Source: Ferruginibacter yonginensis (lineage in GTDB: Bacteria > Bacteroidota > Bacteroidia > Chitinophagales > Chitinophagaceae). Taken from it: DNA of 64,000 nucleotides. The notes below the pieces were generated by a model. The model was not told the origin of the DNA, did no database searches, and saw nothing but the letters and a program-made list of their open reading frames with translations. Made by a program: the position numbers and the translations under genes. Below, in pieces: positions 18,256 through 28,084 of the stretch. Location of the stretch: positions 1,240,001-1,304,000 of the forward strand of contig NZ_JBHSCZ010000001.1 in the NCBI RefSeq assembly GCF_042651465.1, given 5' to 3'. Within the stretch, counting starts at the first letter, position 1. Each line of letters begins with the position of its first letter.

Positions 18256-19098
18256 ATGAGCATTATGATACTAGCCGGACAATACAATGAAATGAAAGTA
18301 CTGCGTACTGTAGAATTTGGTGTATACTTAGATGATGGTAACGAAGGTATTTTACTGCCAAAAAGATTTGTACCAGATGGCTTGGTAGAGGGCGACACCA
18401 TTAATGTATTTGTATACCATGATAGTGAAGATCGTTTAATTGCCACTACACAACAACCATTAGGCATTGTGGGTGATTTTGTAAAATTGAAAGCCGTTTC
18501 AGTAACACCCTTGGGGGCATTTTTAGATTGGGGTTTAATGAAGGATTTATTTGTACCGAAAAGCCAACAAATAACGGGTATGCGACCATTGGGTGAATAC
18601 CTTGTAAAAATTTATAGAGATGAACAAACAGGACGTACCGCTGCAACAGAACGTATTGAACAATTTTTAAATAATGATGTTTTAACCGTTGCAGAAGGCG
18701 ATGAGGTAGATATGGTGGTAATGCGTAGAACGGATATTGGTTATTTAATGATTATTAATAAACAACACACCGGTGTGTTACATTTAAATGAAGTGTACAG
18801 AACCATTGGTGTGGGCGACCATTTTAAAGGATTTGTTAAAAAGATTTACCCTGATAATAGAATAGATGTAGTAGCCGGAAAGAAAGGCTATACAAGGGTG
18901 GAAGATGAAACTACCAAAGTTTTAAGGCTACTCAAAGAAAACGACGGCTATTTACCTTATAATGATAAAAGCGACCCTGAAGCAATTTACCTGTTTTTTG
19001 GCATGAGTAAAAAAACATTTAAAATGACTACCGGTAACTTATACAAAAACAGAAAAATTAGTTTTGAAAAAACAGGTATCAAATTAGTAGAAGATTAA
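18256..19098 (+). CDS. S1-like RNA-binding protein, CvfB family
   Basis: 280 residues. The protein opens with QYNEMKVLRTVEFGVYLDDG and LPKRFVPDG, the first S1-like repeat of CvfB, followed by FVKLKAVSVTPLGAFLDWGL (second S1 domain), a third S1 domain around GVGDHFKGFVKKI, and a C-terminal winged-helix part (GMSKKTFKMTTGNLY). CvfB-type proteins bind RNA and modulate virulence or translation in Gram-positives; in Bacteroidota the role is unstudied. A second ATG three codons in (18265) is an equally good start. Confidence 0.9.
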   Translation: MSIMILAGQYNEMKVLRTVEFGVYLDDGNEGILLPKRFVPDGLVEGDTINVFVYHDSEDRLIATTQQPLGIVGDFVKLKAVSVTPLGAFLDWGLMKDLFVPKSQQITGMRPLGEYLVKIYRDEQTGRTAATERIEQFLNNDVLTVAEGDEVDMVVMRRTDIGYLMIINKQHTGVLHLNEVYRTIGVGDHFKGFVKKIYPDNRIDVVAGKKGYTRVEDETTKVLRLLKENDGYLPYNDKSDPEAIYLFFGMSKKTFKMTTGNLYKNRKISFEKTGIKLVED

Positions 19099-19106
19099 TA
19101 TTGATA

Positions 19107-20825
19107 TTAAGCAGCAGGAAGCGACACTGTAAAACTGCTTCCTGCGCCCAAATCACTTTCAACCGTGATGTTACCGCCCAAAGCCTCTATAAACTCTTTA
19201 CTGATAGATAAGCCCAAACCTGTTCCTTCTTTTTTACTACCCGGCACCCTAAAATAACGATCAAATATTTTGTGAAGGTATTGGTGTGGTATCCCCTGCC
19301 CTTCATCTTGCACTACAAATTGCACTATTTGAGCTACCTGTTGTACTGTTATTTTTATGGCAGCATTTTCGTAAGAGTAACGAACAGCATTAGAAATAAT
19401 ATTGGTTAATACCCAAACTGTTTTATCAAAATCAGTGATTACGTTTATATGATCAGCTACTTTTAAATGTATTGTAATTTGTTGCTGTGCTATGGCGGCT
19501 TGATTCGCCTCTATAGCATACTGCACCAACTCCTGAGCGTTGCATATTTTTGATGATAATTGTAGTACCCCACTTTCTACCTGCGACATATTCAATAACT
19601 CACCTGTAATTTTTAATAACCGATTTGCATCATCTTCAATACTTGCTGTCAATTTTTGTTGCTCAGTATTTAAAGTACCAACGGCCTTGTTAGCCAATAA
19701 TTGTAAACTCATTTTAATAGCTGCAATCGGTGTTTTTAGTTCATGTGATACGGTTGCAATAAAATTTGTTTTAGCAAAATCAAGCTCTTTAAATGCTGTA
19801 ATATTACTCAGCAAAATTACATTACCCATCAACTTTTCATCTTGTTCACCAACAGCAGTAATTTTAATAGGTATCACATCTTTTTCAAAATAACTTTCTT
19901 TGTTGTTGGCATAAATTTTTAAAGTTTGATTTTTTACATTGGTCTGTTCAAACACAGCTTGCATTAAAGTATGCAGCAAATCATTTCGTTGCGCTAGTTG
20001 CTGAATGGGTTGCTGTAACACATCAGCTAATTTAAGGCCACAAATTTGCAAAGCACTATCGTTTATAAATATAATTTGATGTGTTGCATTCAAGCCTATA
20101 ACAGGGTCGTGCATGTTATTGATAAGCGTTTCAAAACGCTTTTTCTCCAACAGTAATTTTTCGAGGTTACTCGTTTTATAATCAGCCAGTTTTTGAGCCA
20201 TTACATTAAAGGCAGTAGCCAAATCACCAAATTCATTTTGCTTATCAAAATGCAAACGCTGTGCATAATTTTCGGCAGCAATTTGTTGAATACTAGCGGT
20301 GAGTTGTTTAATGGGGTTGGCAATATTACCCGGCAAATTAAATAACAAAACAAATGCAATGATAAAACAAATAGCGCCCACAAAACCAATCCAAACCTTG
20401 GCTGCATCTGCCGTAGTGGCGGCAATGGCTGATTTACGCTTAATGGCTTGCATATTCAACAACATAATATCAGTGATAGATTGTTGTACTTTTTTATGCA
20501 AGGCCGTATCGTTATTATGAGCTTTTAATAGTGTTACGTTTTGTACCAATGTTTGGGTTAATGCAGCTTCACCCACTTCTGAAATATTATTTTGTTGTAA
20601 GGCAACATTTTCATTTAACAACTGTAACTGAGCTGTATCATTTAAACCATTATTAATGGCTGTAAGCATTTTTCTAGCATAATCAATAGAGTTGTAATTG
20701 GCTACTAAAATATTTTTTGACTCGTTAGCCAACTTATTTATAAAAAAAGTGCCTAATAATATCATGGCTACAATCATCACAAATAATGATCCTATACCCA
20801 ATATTAATTTCGCTTTAATTTTCAT
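19107..20825 (-). CDS. Sensor histidine kinase of the Kdp locus (HAMP-PAS-HisKA-HATPase)
   Basis: 572 residues. TM1 is near residues 7-29 and TM2 near 165-190, bracketing a periplasmic helical region; HAMP, then PAS (NMHDPVIGLNATHQIIFIND), HisKA (FIATVSHELKTPIAAIK, phospho-acceptor His) and HATPase_c (NAVRYSYENA, DEGQGIP, GTGLGLSISKEFIE) follow. It is the last gene of the kdp operon, 37 bases after the KdpD-like sensor gene. I infer that this separate kinase supplies the transmitter module that is missing from the short KdpD protein, and phosphorylates the sigma-54 activator encoded upstream of the operon. Confidence 0.9.
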   Translation of the reverse strand: MKIKAKLILGIGSLFVMIVAMILLGTFFINKLANESKNILVANYNSIDYARKMLTAINNGLNDTAQLQLLNENVALQQNNISEVGEAALTQTLVQNVTLLKAHNNDTALHKKVQQSITDIMLLNMQAIKRKSAIAATTADAAKVWIGFVGAICFIIAFVLLFNLPGNIANPIKQLTASIQQIAAENYAQRLHFDKQNEFGDLATAFNVMAQKLADYKTSNLEKLLLEKKRFETLINNMHDPVIGLNATHQIIFINDSALQICGLKLADVLQQPIQQLAQRNDLLHTLMQAVFEQTNVKNQTLKIYANNKESYFEKDVIPIKITAVGEQDEKLMGNVILLSNITAFKELDFAKTNFIATVSHELKTPIAAIKMSLQLLANKAVGTLNTEQQKLTASIEDDANRLLKITGELLNMSQVESGVLQLSSKICNAQELVQYAIEANQAAIAQQQITIHLKVADHINVITDFDKTVWVLTNIISNAVRYSYENAAIKITVQQVAQIVQFVVQDEGQGIPHQYLHKIFDRYFRVPGSKKEGTGLGLSISKEFIEALGGNITVESDLGAGSSFTVSLPAA

Positions 20826-20862
20826 TACAAAGTATTTACGTTAAATGCTAAAACGTGCAACA

Positions 20863-21990
20863 TCAACTTAAAATTACCAAATCAATTTGTTGCGATGTTA
20901 AATGATGTAGTAAATCATTAAACACATTAGTGGCTAAAATTACTTTAAACAAATTGATATGTGGCTTACCAATACAAATAGTAGTGATATGGCGTTCCAC
21001 ACATTGTTCAATAATAGCTTTGGCAATTTTAGTATGTGCTACTTTGATAATTTCGGCACCAGATTCAGTGGCAAGTTTAAAGTTATTAATTAAATGACGT
21101 TGCTTATCTAAAGCAATGTTACCATCGCTTTCAGCAGGTGTTTGTACATATAATACATACCATTTGCTGTTGTAATAACTGGCTAAACGAGCTGTTTTTC
21201 TGATAACGTTTTTGGCTGTTTTTTCATTGCTGCTAATACAAGCTAAAAACCTTTCATGTTGTATGGATGTTACATTGGTTACCTCATTTTCTACTTTTCG
21301 TACCACTTGCGATGCTACTTCTTTTAAAGCCAACTCTCGTAATTGTAATATATGATGGGGTTGAAAGAAGTTTTTTAATGCAGCAGCTACTTTATCTGCC
21401 GTATATATTTTTCCTTCTTTCAACCTAGTTATTAATTCATCTGCTGTTAAATCAATATTCACCACTTCATCAGCCATAGCCAATACTTTGTTGGGTATAC
21501 GTTCGTTTACTGAAATACCTGTAATGGTTTTAATAGCCTCATGCAAACTTTCAATATGTTGAATATTCATGGCAGATATAACGTTGATACCTGCTTCTAA
21601 AATATCCAATACATCTTGCCAGCGTTTATCATTTTTACTGCCCTCAATATTAGTATGTGCCAATTCATCTACAATAACAACTTCTGGCCTTAATGCAATA
21701 ATACCTTGTACATCTAACTCTTCTAACGATTTGCCTTTATAAAATAATTTTCTACGAGGCACAATGTGTAAACCTGCTAACAACGCATGGGTCTCAATAC
21801 GGTTATGGGTTTCTATATAGCCTATTTTTACATCAATGCCATTACGTTGTAACGCATGTGCTTCTTGTAGCATGCGGTATGTTTTACCAACACCGGCACT
21901 CATACCAATGTAAATTTTAAATTTACCTCTTCGAGATTTTTTTATTAAATCTAAAAAATGTTGTACCGATGTTGATTGATCTTCCATCAT
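20863..21990 (-). CDS. kdpD: KdpD-type sensor protein, N-terminal module only
   Basis: 375 residues, less than half the length of E. coli KdpD. GMSAGVGKT (29-37) is the Walker A motif and VVIVDELAHTN (104-114) the Walker B region of the KdpD N-terminal domain; residues about 235-375 form a universal-stress-like domain. The four TM segments, GAF domain and kinase core of classical KdpD are absent, and there is no frameshift: the protein ends cleanly. A stand-alone cytoplasmic K+/c-di-AMP-type sensor that works with the following histidine kinase is the likely arrangement. Confidence 0.9.
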   Translation of the reverse strand: MMEDQSTSVQHFLDLIKKSRRGKFKIYIGMSAGVGKTYRMLQEAHALQRNGIDVKIGYIETHNRIETHALLAGLHIVPRRKLFYKGKSLEELDVQGIIALRPEVVIVDELAHTNIEGSKNDKRWQDVLDILEAGINVISAMNIQHIESLHEAIKTITGISVNERIPNKVLAMADEVVNIDLTADELITRLKEGKIYTADKVAAALKNFFQPHHILQLRELALKEVASQVVRKVENEVTNVTSIQHERFLACISSNEKTAKNVIRKTARLASYYNSKWYVLYVQTPAESDGNIALDKQRHLINNFKLATESGAEIIKVAHTKIAKAIIEQCVERHITTICIGKPHINLFKVILATNVFNDLLHHLTSQQIDLVILS

Positions 21991-22015
21991 TTATAATTTA
22001 AATAACTTCAAATAT

Positions 22016-23371
22016 TTATAATCTAAACAACAACGCAAATACTACCCTATCTTCTGACTTTACTAAATCAGGACGCCAATCTGCTGGCAATGGTGTAAAC
22101 GTATAACCTGTTGGTGATGTTACCCCTCCTTTGCCAGCAAAATAAGGCACATTGGCATTACGATGTACATACTCTGCTTTTACTGAAATACTTTGGTTCA
22201 TCATATACTCCACACCGGCTGATGCATCCCAACCTGCAAACTTATCGCCAGGGTTTGCACTAAATGGATAGGCACCTTCTGTTTGTGTGGGGTTGTTGGT
22301 GTTGGGTAGCGGACTAGCTTGACCAGTAGGGTACAATACCAAATACCTACCAGGGTTTTTCATAACACCACCACCAACTGTAACGGCTACTTTATTTTTA
22401 GCAAACCATATTCTATTATAAAACATAGCACTAGCAAAATATTGGGCTGGCCCCTGAGCCCCATCTTTAAAACCATTAACACCGCCACCTTTTTCAAAAC
22501 CAACATCAGCTGTAATAGAAAAAGCCGCTCTAGTAATACCCTTACTAGTAGGATTATTATAGTAGCGCATTAAAAAACTATTGTCAGAATGAAAACGTTT
22601 TCTATTAGGAATACCAGCAGCATCTGCACCATAGTAATTATTGGTTAACATTTTTATATTACTGTTAGGCATGTAAGTGATGTTAGCACCAACGCCTGGC
22701 TGTTTATTAAAGCGACCATAACTTTGCCAGCCATTAATAATCCATGGTTCAATTTTTAAATGTTTGGTAGGATAAATTTGTACCCGTATACCATTAAAAA
22801 ACCAAGGTGTATTGTCAGATGTAAAAGAAGCTTGGTACTCCCAATTTTCAGTTTGATAATAAGAATTTAAACCAATGTAGGAAAGAAACAAACCAGCATC
22901 TACATTAATACCGTACCATTTATTAATATGAAAACCTGCATAAGCTTCACTTAAATAACGGTACACATCTGCCAATTGATATTGCCCTCTATACGGACTC
23001 ACATCATTACGTGGAATAACAATGGAACGGTTACCCATTTGTAACATTACCCTAGCATGAGCATTTTTATACATAAAATCGCCCCCTACATTTAAGTGCG
23101 ATAATTGCACTTCGTTGTTACGAGCCAATGCCGTAGAACCCACTACGGTGTTGTCATTTGGATTATTAAAGGAGTGGGTATAATTAACATCTAACATAAT
23201 AGATGGAACAAAATACTTGCCATGAAATACGGATGAATCCCTGCGATCACTTCCATTTTGCCAATTGGTTTCTATACCTTCAAAAGGTATTTTTTCGGTA
23301 CTGTTGCTACTTTGTGCTTTGGTAGCTTGCGATGTAAATAACCATGCTGCTACTACTAAAAAACGTTTCAT
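22016..23371 (-). CDS. Kdp-associated outer-membrane porin
   Basis: 451 residues with a signal peptide (MKRFLVVAAWLFTSQATKAQ). The mature protein is an alternating beta-strand barrel of about 16 strands and ends DRVVFALLFRL, a typical barrel C-terminus. Its place between kdpC (20 bases) and kdpD (25 bases) shows that it is a member of the K+ uptake operon. I infer that it provides outer-membrane permeability for K+ during severe K+ limitation; this has not been read from motifs. Confidence 0.82.
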   Translation of the reverse strand: MKRFLVVAAWLFTSQATKAQSSNSTEKIPFEGIETNWQNGSDRRDSSVFHGKYFVPSIMLDVNYTHSFNNPNDNTVVGSTALARNNEVQLSHLNVGGDFMYKNAHARVMLQMGNRSIVIPRNDVSPYRGQYQLADVYRYLSEAYAGFHINKWYGINVDAGLFLSYIGLNSYYQTENWEYQASFTSDNTPWFFNGIRVQIYPTKHLKIEPWIINGWQSYGRFNKQPGVGANITYMPNSNIKMLTNNYYGADAAGIPNRKRFHSDNSFLMRYYNNPTSKGITRAAFSITADVGFEKGGGVNGFKDGAQGPAQYFASAMFYNRIWFAKNKVAVTVGGGVMKNPGRYLVLYPTGQASPLPNTNNPTQTEGAYPFSANPGDKFAGWDASAGVEYMMNQSISVKAEYVHRNANVPYFAGKGGVTSPTGYTFTPLPADWRPDLVKSEDRVVFALLFRL

Positions 23372-23391
23372 ACTGTTTATTTATATTTTAT

Positions 23392-23952
23392 TTATTTGAG
23401 TTGATCTAATGCGATGTTGATCTGTATTACATTTACTTTTTCTGTACCCAATAAACCAAACAAAGGCTTTTCAGTTGCTGTAATAACCAACTGCTGTAAA
23501 TTGGGCACAGCTATTTTTCTGATGGCCGCAATTCGCTCTATTTGAATATTGGCAGCCTGTACAGATATATGAGGATCTAAACCACTACCACTTGCCGTAA
23601 CAATATCAGCAGGTATTTGTGAACGTTGTACAGTTGGGTTGTGTTGTAAAAAAGTATCAATACGTTGTTGTATTGCTTGTAAATAGGCTGGGTTACTTGG
23701 CCCCTTATTACTGCCGCCAGCGGCAGCTGCGTTGTATTGTACTGCAGAAGGTCGACTATTGAAATAAGCATCACTGGTAAATGATTGCCCGATATTACGA
23801 TAGTATTTTTTGCCATTGAAATGCACTACATCACCTTCACCTTTGTTAGGCACCAATTGAGCTACACCTAGCACTAATACTGTGTAAACACCCACAAATA
23901 ATACCATACAAACGAGGGTTAATTTAATAGCTATAAAAAAATTTGATTTCAT
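23392..23952 (-). CDS. kdpC: Potassium-transporting ATPase subunit KdpC
   Basis: 186 residues from the ATG at 23952, which gives the standard MKSNFFIAIKLTL start with one TM segment; an upstream in-frame start (23991) would overlap kdpB and is not used. The periplasmic part shows GQSFTSDAYFNSRPSA and the conserved SGSGLDPHISVQAA motif. KdpC stabilises the KdpFABC complex. It starts seven bases after the kdpB stop. Confidence 0.95.
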   Translation of the reverse strand: MKSNFFIAIKLTLVCMVLFVGVYTVLVLGVAQLVPNKGEGDVVHFNGKKYYRNIGQSFTSDAYFNSRPSAVQYNAAAAGGSNKGPSNPAYLQAIQQRIDTFLQHNPTVQRSQIPADIVTASGSGLDPHISVQAANIQIERIAAIRKIAVPNLQQLVITATEKPLFGLLGTEKVNVIQINIALDQLK

Positions 23953-23959
23953 AATGATA

Positions 23960-26023
23960 TTATTTAAAAAATAGGGAGACAAAAACATCAATTAATTTGA
24001 TACCAATAAAAGGCACTGCTATACCGCCTAACCCGTAAATAAATAAATTACGCCTAAGCAATGCCGAAGCCCCAATTGGTTTATAGGCAACGCCTTTTAA
24101 TGCCAACGGAATGAGTAATGGTATAATAAGGGCATTAAATATTACGGCGGATAAAATTGCGGTTTCAGGGCTATGCAAGTGCATTACATTTAAACTTTGT
24201 AATGCAGGAATTGCGGTGATGAACAATGCAGGTACAATCGCAAAATATTTAGCTACATCGTTGGCAATACTAAAAGTGGTGAGGGTACCCCTTGTCATTA
24301 AGAGCTGCTTACCTATTTCAACAATTTCAATCAACTTAGTAGGGTCGTTATCTAAATCAACCATATTACCAGCTTCTTTTGCGGCTTGGGTACCGCTGTT
24401 CATAGCAACACCAACATCTGCCTGTGCTAATGCTGGCGCATCATTGGTACCATCGCCCATCATGGCAACCAACCTGCCTTGTTGCTGCTCATGTTTTATG
24501 TAATTCATTTTATCTTCTGGCTTGGCTTCTGCAATAAAATCATCAACACCGGCTTTTGCTGCAATAAATTTTGCAGTTAAAGGGTTATCGCCAGTCACCA
24601 TCACTGTTTTAATACCCATGTTGCGTAACCGTTCAAATCGTTCACTAATACCGGTTTTAATTATATCTTGCAACTCCACTACACCCATTACTTGCTGGTT
24701 AGCAGCTACCACTAAAGGCGTACCACCATTACTTGATATGGTATTTACTTGTTGTAATACTTCATCAGGAAAAGTATGGCCAGCACTTTCAACCCATTTT
24801 TTGATAGCGTCAGTAGCGCCCTTTCTAATTTTTGTAAGTTGCTGTTGTGCATTAAAATAATCAATGCCAGAGCTACGGGTTTCGGCGGTGAAGCTTATAT
24901 AGACAGGCCGATGCACTTCAATACCATCAACATCGATATTTGCTAACTCAATAATTGATTTACCTTCTGGCGTTTCATCAGCCAATGAACTTAACACAGC
25001 AGCTTCAATAAACTTAGTTTCACTCACCCCGTTTGCTACATAAAAGTGAGTGGCTTTTCTATTACCGATGGTGATGGTACCTGTTTTATCTAACAACAAC
25101 ACATCAATATCGCCAGCGGTTTCTATTGCTTTACCACTTTTGGTGATAACGTTGGCACGTAAGGCCCTATCCATACCTGCAATACCAATGGCAGATAATA
25201 AACCCCCAATAGTAGTGGGTATTAAGCACACAAATAATGAAATAAATGCTGCAATCGTAATGGGCGTATGTGCGTATGCAGCAAAGGGTTGCAGTGTTAC
25301 GGTAACAATAATAAACACCAACGTAAAGCCTGCTAATAAAATAGTTAATGCAATTTCGTTAGGCGATTTTTGGCGACTAGCCCCTTCTACCAAAGCAATC
25401 ATTTTATCTAAAAAACTTTCACCCTGTGCTGTAGTTACCCTTACTTTAATATGATCAGACAATACTTTTGTGCCACCCGTCACACTACTTTTATCGCCGC
25501 CTGCTTCTCTAATAACGGGAGCACTTTCACCCGTTATGGCACTTTCATCAATAGTAGCTAAGCCCTCTATTATTTCGCCATCAGATGGAATGATATCACC
25601 CGGTTCACATAAAAATAAATCGCCTTTTTGTAATTGTGATGATGGTATTATTTTTATTTCATTCACATACATATCACCCACAATTTGAATAAGTTTGGCA
25701 GGCGTAGCTTCCCTTGTTTTACGCAAACTATTGGCTTGTGCTTTACCCCTAGCTTCGGCAATACCTTCTGCAAAATTGGCAAATAATAAAGTAATAAAAA
25801 GTACAGCAGTAACGGTACTATTATACCATAAACTACCCTGCTGTGTTTGCCCAGTGGCAATCCAAATACAAACGCCTATCATGATAACGGTACCAATCCA
25901 TACTGTAAACATGACTGGGTTTTTTATCATTTTAGCAGGATGCAGTTTTACAAATGATTGTGCCAATGCCTCTTTAACAAGACTACCGGCTATTTTCGTA
26001 TTTTTTGATATTGTTGTTCGCAT
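23960..26023 (-). CDS. kdpB: Potassium-transporting ATPase ATP-binding subunit KdpB
   Basis: 687 residues from the ATG at 26023 (MRTTISKNTK); a TTG 21 bases upstream is less likely. P-type ATPase motifs are intact: ITGESAPVIRE (actuator TGES), LLLDKTGT (phosphorylated Asp) and MMGDGTNDAPAL (hinge). KdpB hydrolyses ATP and passes K+ from KdpA to the cytoplasm. The gene is separated from kdpA by 166 bases of structured non-coding sequence, an unusual gap in an otherwise compact operon. Confidence 0.96.
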   Translation of the reverse strand: MRTTISKNTKIAGSLVKEALAQSFVKLHPAKMIKNPVMFTVWIGTVIMIGVCIWIATGQTQQGSLWYNSTVTAVLFITLLFANFAEGIAEARGKAQANSLRKTREATPAKLIQIVGDMYVNEIKIIPSSQLQKGDLFLCEPGDIIPSDGEIIEGLATIDESAITGESAPVIREAGGDKSSVTGGTKVLSDHIKVRVTTAQGESFLDKMIALVEGASRQKSPNEIALTILLAGFTLVFIIVTVTLQPFAAYAHTPITIAAFISLFVCLIPTTIGGLLSAIGIAGMDRALRANVITKSGKAIETAGDIDVLLLDKTGTITIGNRKATHFYVANGVSETKFIEAAVLSSLADETPEGKSIIELANIDVDGIEVHRPVYISFTAETRSSGIDYFNAQQQLTKIRKGATDAIKKWVESAGHTFPDEVLQQVNTISSNGGTPLVVAANQQVMGVVELQDIIKTGISERFERLRNMGIKTVMVTGDNPLTAKFIAAKAGVDDFIAEAKPEDKMNYIKHEQQQGRLVAMMGDGTNDAPALAQADVGVAMNSGTQAAKEAGNMVDLDNDPTKLIEIVEIGKQLLMTRGTLTTFSIANDVAKYFAIVPALFITAIPALQSLNVMHLHSPETAILSAVIFNALIIPLLIPLALKGVAYKPIGASALLRRNLFIYGLGGIAVPFIGIKLIDVFVSLFFK

Positions 26024-26189
26024 GATGTTATTTTTTGTAATCAACGTAAGAGCGTTGATGGGGCTGCAGTGGCGACGCTCCGTTGAAAATTTGTACTACT
26101 ATACTGCATTGCTGAACATATAACCAACCGTTGAAGTGTGCGACGCAACCAAAGCTACATAGCAGCACTACAGCTGGTTACCAAAGTAT
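26024..26189 (-). repeat. Structured spacer between kdpA and kdpB
   Basis: This gap contains a perfect 7-bp hairpin (ATCAACG/CGTTGAT, 26040-26059) just upstream of the kdpB start, a CAACCGTTG palindrome near 26126, and two related blocks on the minus strand that both read GCGTCGC-CAC followed by CAACG. It has no reading frame of note. It could be a dispersed repeat insertion, an RNA stability element that sets the KdpA:KdpB ratio, or both. Confidence 0.4.
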
Positions 26190-27890
26190 TTAATGCATGG
26201 AAAAATGTTCTGCAATAGGACCTAAAGCCAATGCCGGAAAAAATGATAAGGCAGCTACCAATGCAATAACTGCACAAATCATTAAACCAAAAGTGGCCGT
26301 ATCTGTTTTTAAAGTGCCGTTACTTTCAGGTATATATTTTTTTTGGGCCAACATACCTGCAATGGCCACCGGACCAATTATAGGTAAGTAACGAGCCAGC
26401 AACATCACTATGCCACAGGCTATGTTCCAAAAAGGCGTATTGTCACCCAAGCCTTCAAAACCACTACCATTATTGGCACTGCTAGAGGTAAACTCGTATA
26501 ACATTTCACTAAAGCCATGGTAACTAGGGTTATTGAGCCAGGCAGCATAAGCAGTAGGGTTATGGGCGTATACATGACTAGCCAAAGCCGTACCTGTTAA
26601 TATTAATAATGGGTGCAACAAGGCAATCATCATTGCAATTTTCATTTCTTTGGCTTCAATTTTTTTGCCTAAAAATTCTGGTGTTCTACCCACCATTAAA
26701 CCGCTAATAAAAACGGCTAAAATAATGAAGATGTAAAAGTTTAAAAAGCCTACACCTACGCCACCATAAAAGCAATTCACCATCATGCCCAACATGGTGC
26801 ACATGCCTGTAAGGGGTGTCATACTATCATGCATGGCATTTACACTTCCATTGCTGGTAGCAGTAGTGTTAATAGCCCAATAAGCTGATGCAGCTGAGCC
26901 AAAACGTACTTCTTTACCTTCCATACTACCCATAGGCTGTGCAATACCCATAGCGGTAATGGCACTGTTACCTTTCATTTCGTTGATTACAGATGGAATT
27001 AATAAACATAAAAACCCGATTGTCATCACACCAAAAATTACCCAAGCCAGCTTACGTTTACGGAGTATAAAACCCATCGCAAAAATCATAGCAATAGGTA
27101 TGAGCACCAACGAAATCGTTTCTACCATATTTACCAAGTAATTGGTATTTTCAAATGGGTGTGCCGAGTTAGGACCAAAGAAACCACCACCATTAGTGCC
27201 TATTTGTTTAATGGCTACAAACGCTGCTACTGGGCCACGACTTACTTGTACCGTATCGCCTTGTAAAGTAGTGATGGTATCTTTCCCAGCAAAAGTCATG
27301 GGTGTACCATTCAATACTAAAATAGTAGCTACTACTAATGCAATGGGTAATAAAATTCTAGTACAGCTTCTTACAAAATACTGATAAAAATTACCCAACT
27401 CGTTAGTAGCGGATGTTTTCATAGCCATAAAAACCACGGCACAAATAGCAATACCTGTACCTGCGCTGATGAACTGCCAAAGCATGAGAGAGAGTTGTCC
27501 TAAATACGACAAACCCGTTTCACCTGAATAGTGTTGCAAGTTGGTATTGGTGATAAAACTTATGGCGGTATTAAATGCTAAATCGCCGCTCATAGATGGG
27601 TTCGCATCAGGGTTTAATGGCAGCCAACTCATGTTGGTTAACACAAACATGGCGATGAGGAACCAAATAAAATTGATGGTTAAAAGAGCGATCAAGTGTT
27701 GTTTCCAATTCATGGATTTACGTACATCGATACCACTGATTTTATAACAAAAATGATCAATAGGATTGATGATAACATCTAACCAAGTTTTTTGATTTGA
27801 TAATACTTTACCCATATAATTACCCAACGGAATGGCTAACAGTAGCAACAATATAAACATGGCTACAATGCCCATAATTTCTGTGTTCAT
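26190..27890 (-). CDS. kdpA: Potassium-transporting ATPase potassium-binding subunit KdpA
   Basis: 566 residues from the ATG at 27890, which gives MNTEIMGIVAMF, the usual KdpA N-terminus; the earlier ATG at 27920 adds ten residues and abuts the kdpF stop. About ten TM segments. Selectivity-filter segments include SFITNTNLQHYSGE, QIGTNGGGFFGPNSAHPFEN and the later FTSSSANNGSGFEGL. KdpA is the K+ channel-like subunit. kdpF precedes it directly. Confidence 0.96.
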   Translation of the reverse strand: MNTEIMGIVAMFILLLLLAIPLGNYMGKVLSNQKTWLDVIINPIDHFCYKISGIDVRKSMNWKQHLIALLTINFIWFLIAMFVLTNMSWLPLNPDANPSMSGDLAFNTAISFITNTNLQHYSGETGLSYLGQLSLMLWQFISAGTGIAICAVVFMAMKTSATNELGNFYQYFVRSCTRILLPIALVVATILVLNGTPMTFAGKDTITTLQGDTVQVSRGPVAAFVAIKQIGTNGGGFFGPNSAHPFENTNYLVNMVETISLVLIPIAMIFAMGFILRKRKLAWVIFGVMTIGFLCLLIPSVINEMKGNSAITAMGIAQPMGSMEGKEVRFGSAASAYWAINTTATSNGSVNAMHDSMTPLTGMCTMLGMMVNCFYGGVGVGFLNFYIFIILAVFISGLMVGRTPEFLGKKIEAKEMKIAMMIALLHPLLILTGTALASHVYAHNPTAYAAWLNNPSYHGFSEMLYEFTSSSANNGSGFEGLGDNTPFWNIACGIVMLLARYLPIIGPVAIAGMLAQKKYIPESNGTLKTDTATFGLMICAVIALVAALSFFPALALGPIAEHFSMH

Positions 27891-27920
27891 ATAAAAACTG
27901 TTTAATAGTTTGAGCATCAT

Positions 27921-27998
27921 TTAAAATTTTTCTGGCTTTACTAATACATAACACATATAGGCAAACACAGCGATTGATATTATAAAAAGTAGGAGCAT
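27921..27998 (-). CDS. kdpF: KdpF small membrane subunit (25 aa)
   Basis: The 25-residue product MLLLFIISIAVFAYMCYVLV followed by KPEKF is a textbook KdpF: one TM helix and a short charged C-terminus. Its TAA stop touches an ATG of the kdpA frame. KdpF binds in the membrane part of KdpFABC and stabilises it. The gene is below usual length cut-offs and is easily missed. Confidence 0.93.
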   Translation of the reverse strand: MLLLFIISIAVFAYMCYVLVKPEKF

Positions 27999-28001
27999 TG
28001 T

Positions 28002-28082
28002 TTATATATTTTCGAAATAATGAATGGCTTTATAAAAAATAAAAAAGAAGATGGTGGTAGTGATGATTAAAATGCTCGTCAT
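28002..28082 (-). CDS. Putative 26-aa membrane microprotein upstream of kdpF
   Basis: ATG-initiated frame ending three bases before kdpF. The product begins MTSILIITTTIFFFIFYKAI and ends HYFENI: a single hydrophobic helix with an amphipathic, charged tail, much like KdpF in size and layout. It sits in tandem with a 35-codon frame upstream (two bases apart) and with kdpF downstream, which strongly suggests coupled translation. The frame stays open upstream to a longer 83-codon possibility, which overlaps the 35-codon frame and is less plausible. No family known to me. Confidence 0.6.
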   Translation of the reverse strand: MTSILIITTTIFFFIFYKAIHYFENI

Positions 28083-28084
28083 GA

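Noticed and set aside
20863..21990. Frameshifted full-length KdpD
   Set aside because: The stop is clean and the downstream kinase has its own TM, HAMP and PAS domains, so it is a separate gene, not a broken C-terminus.
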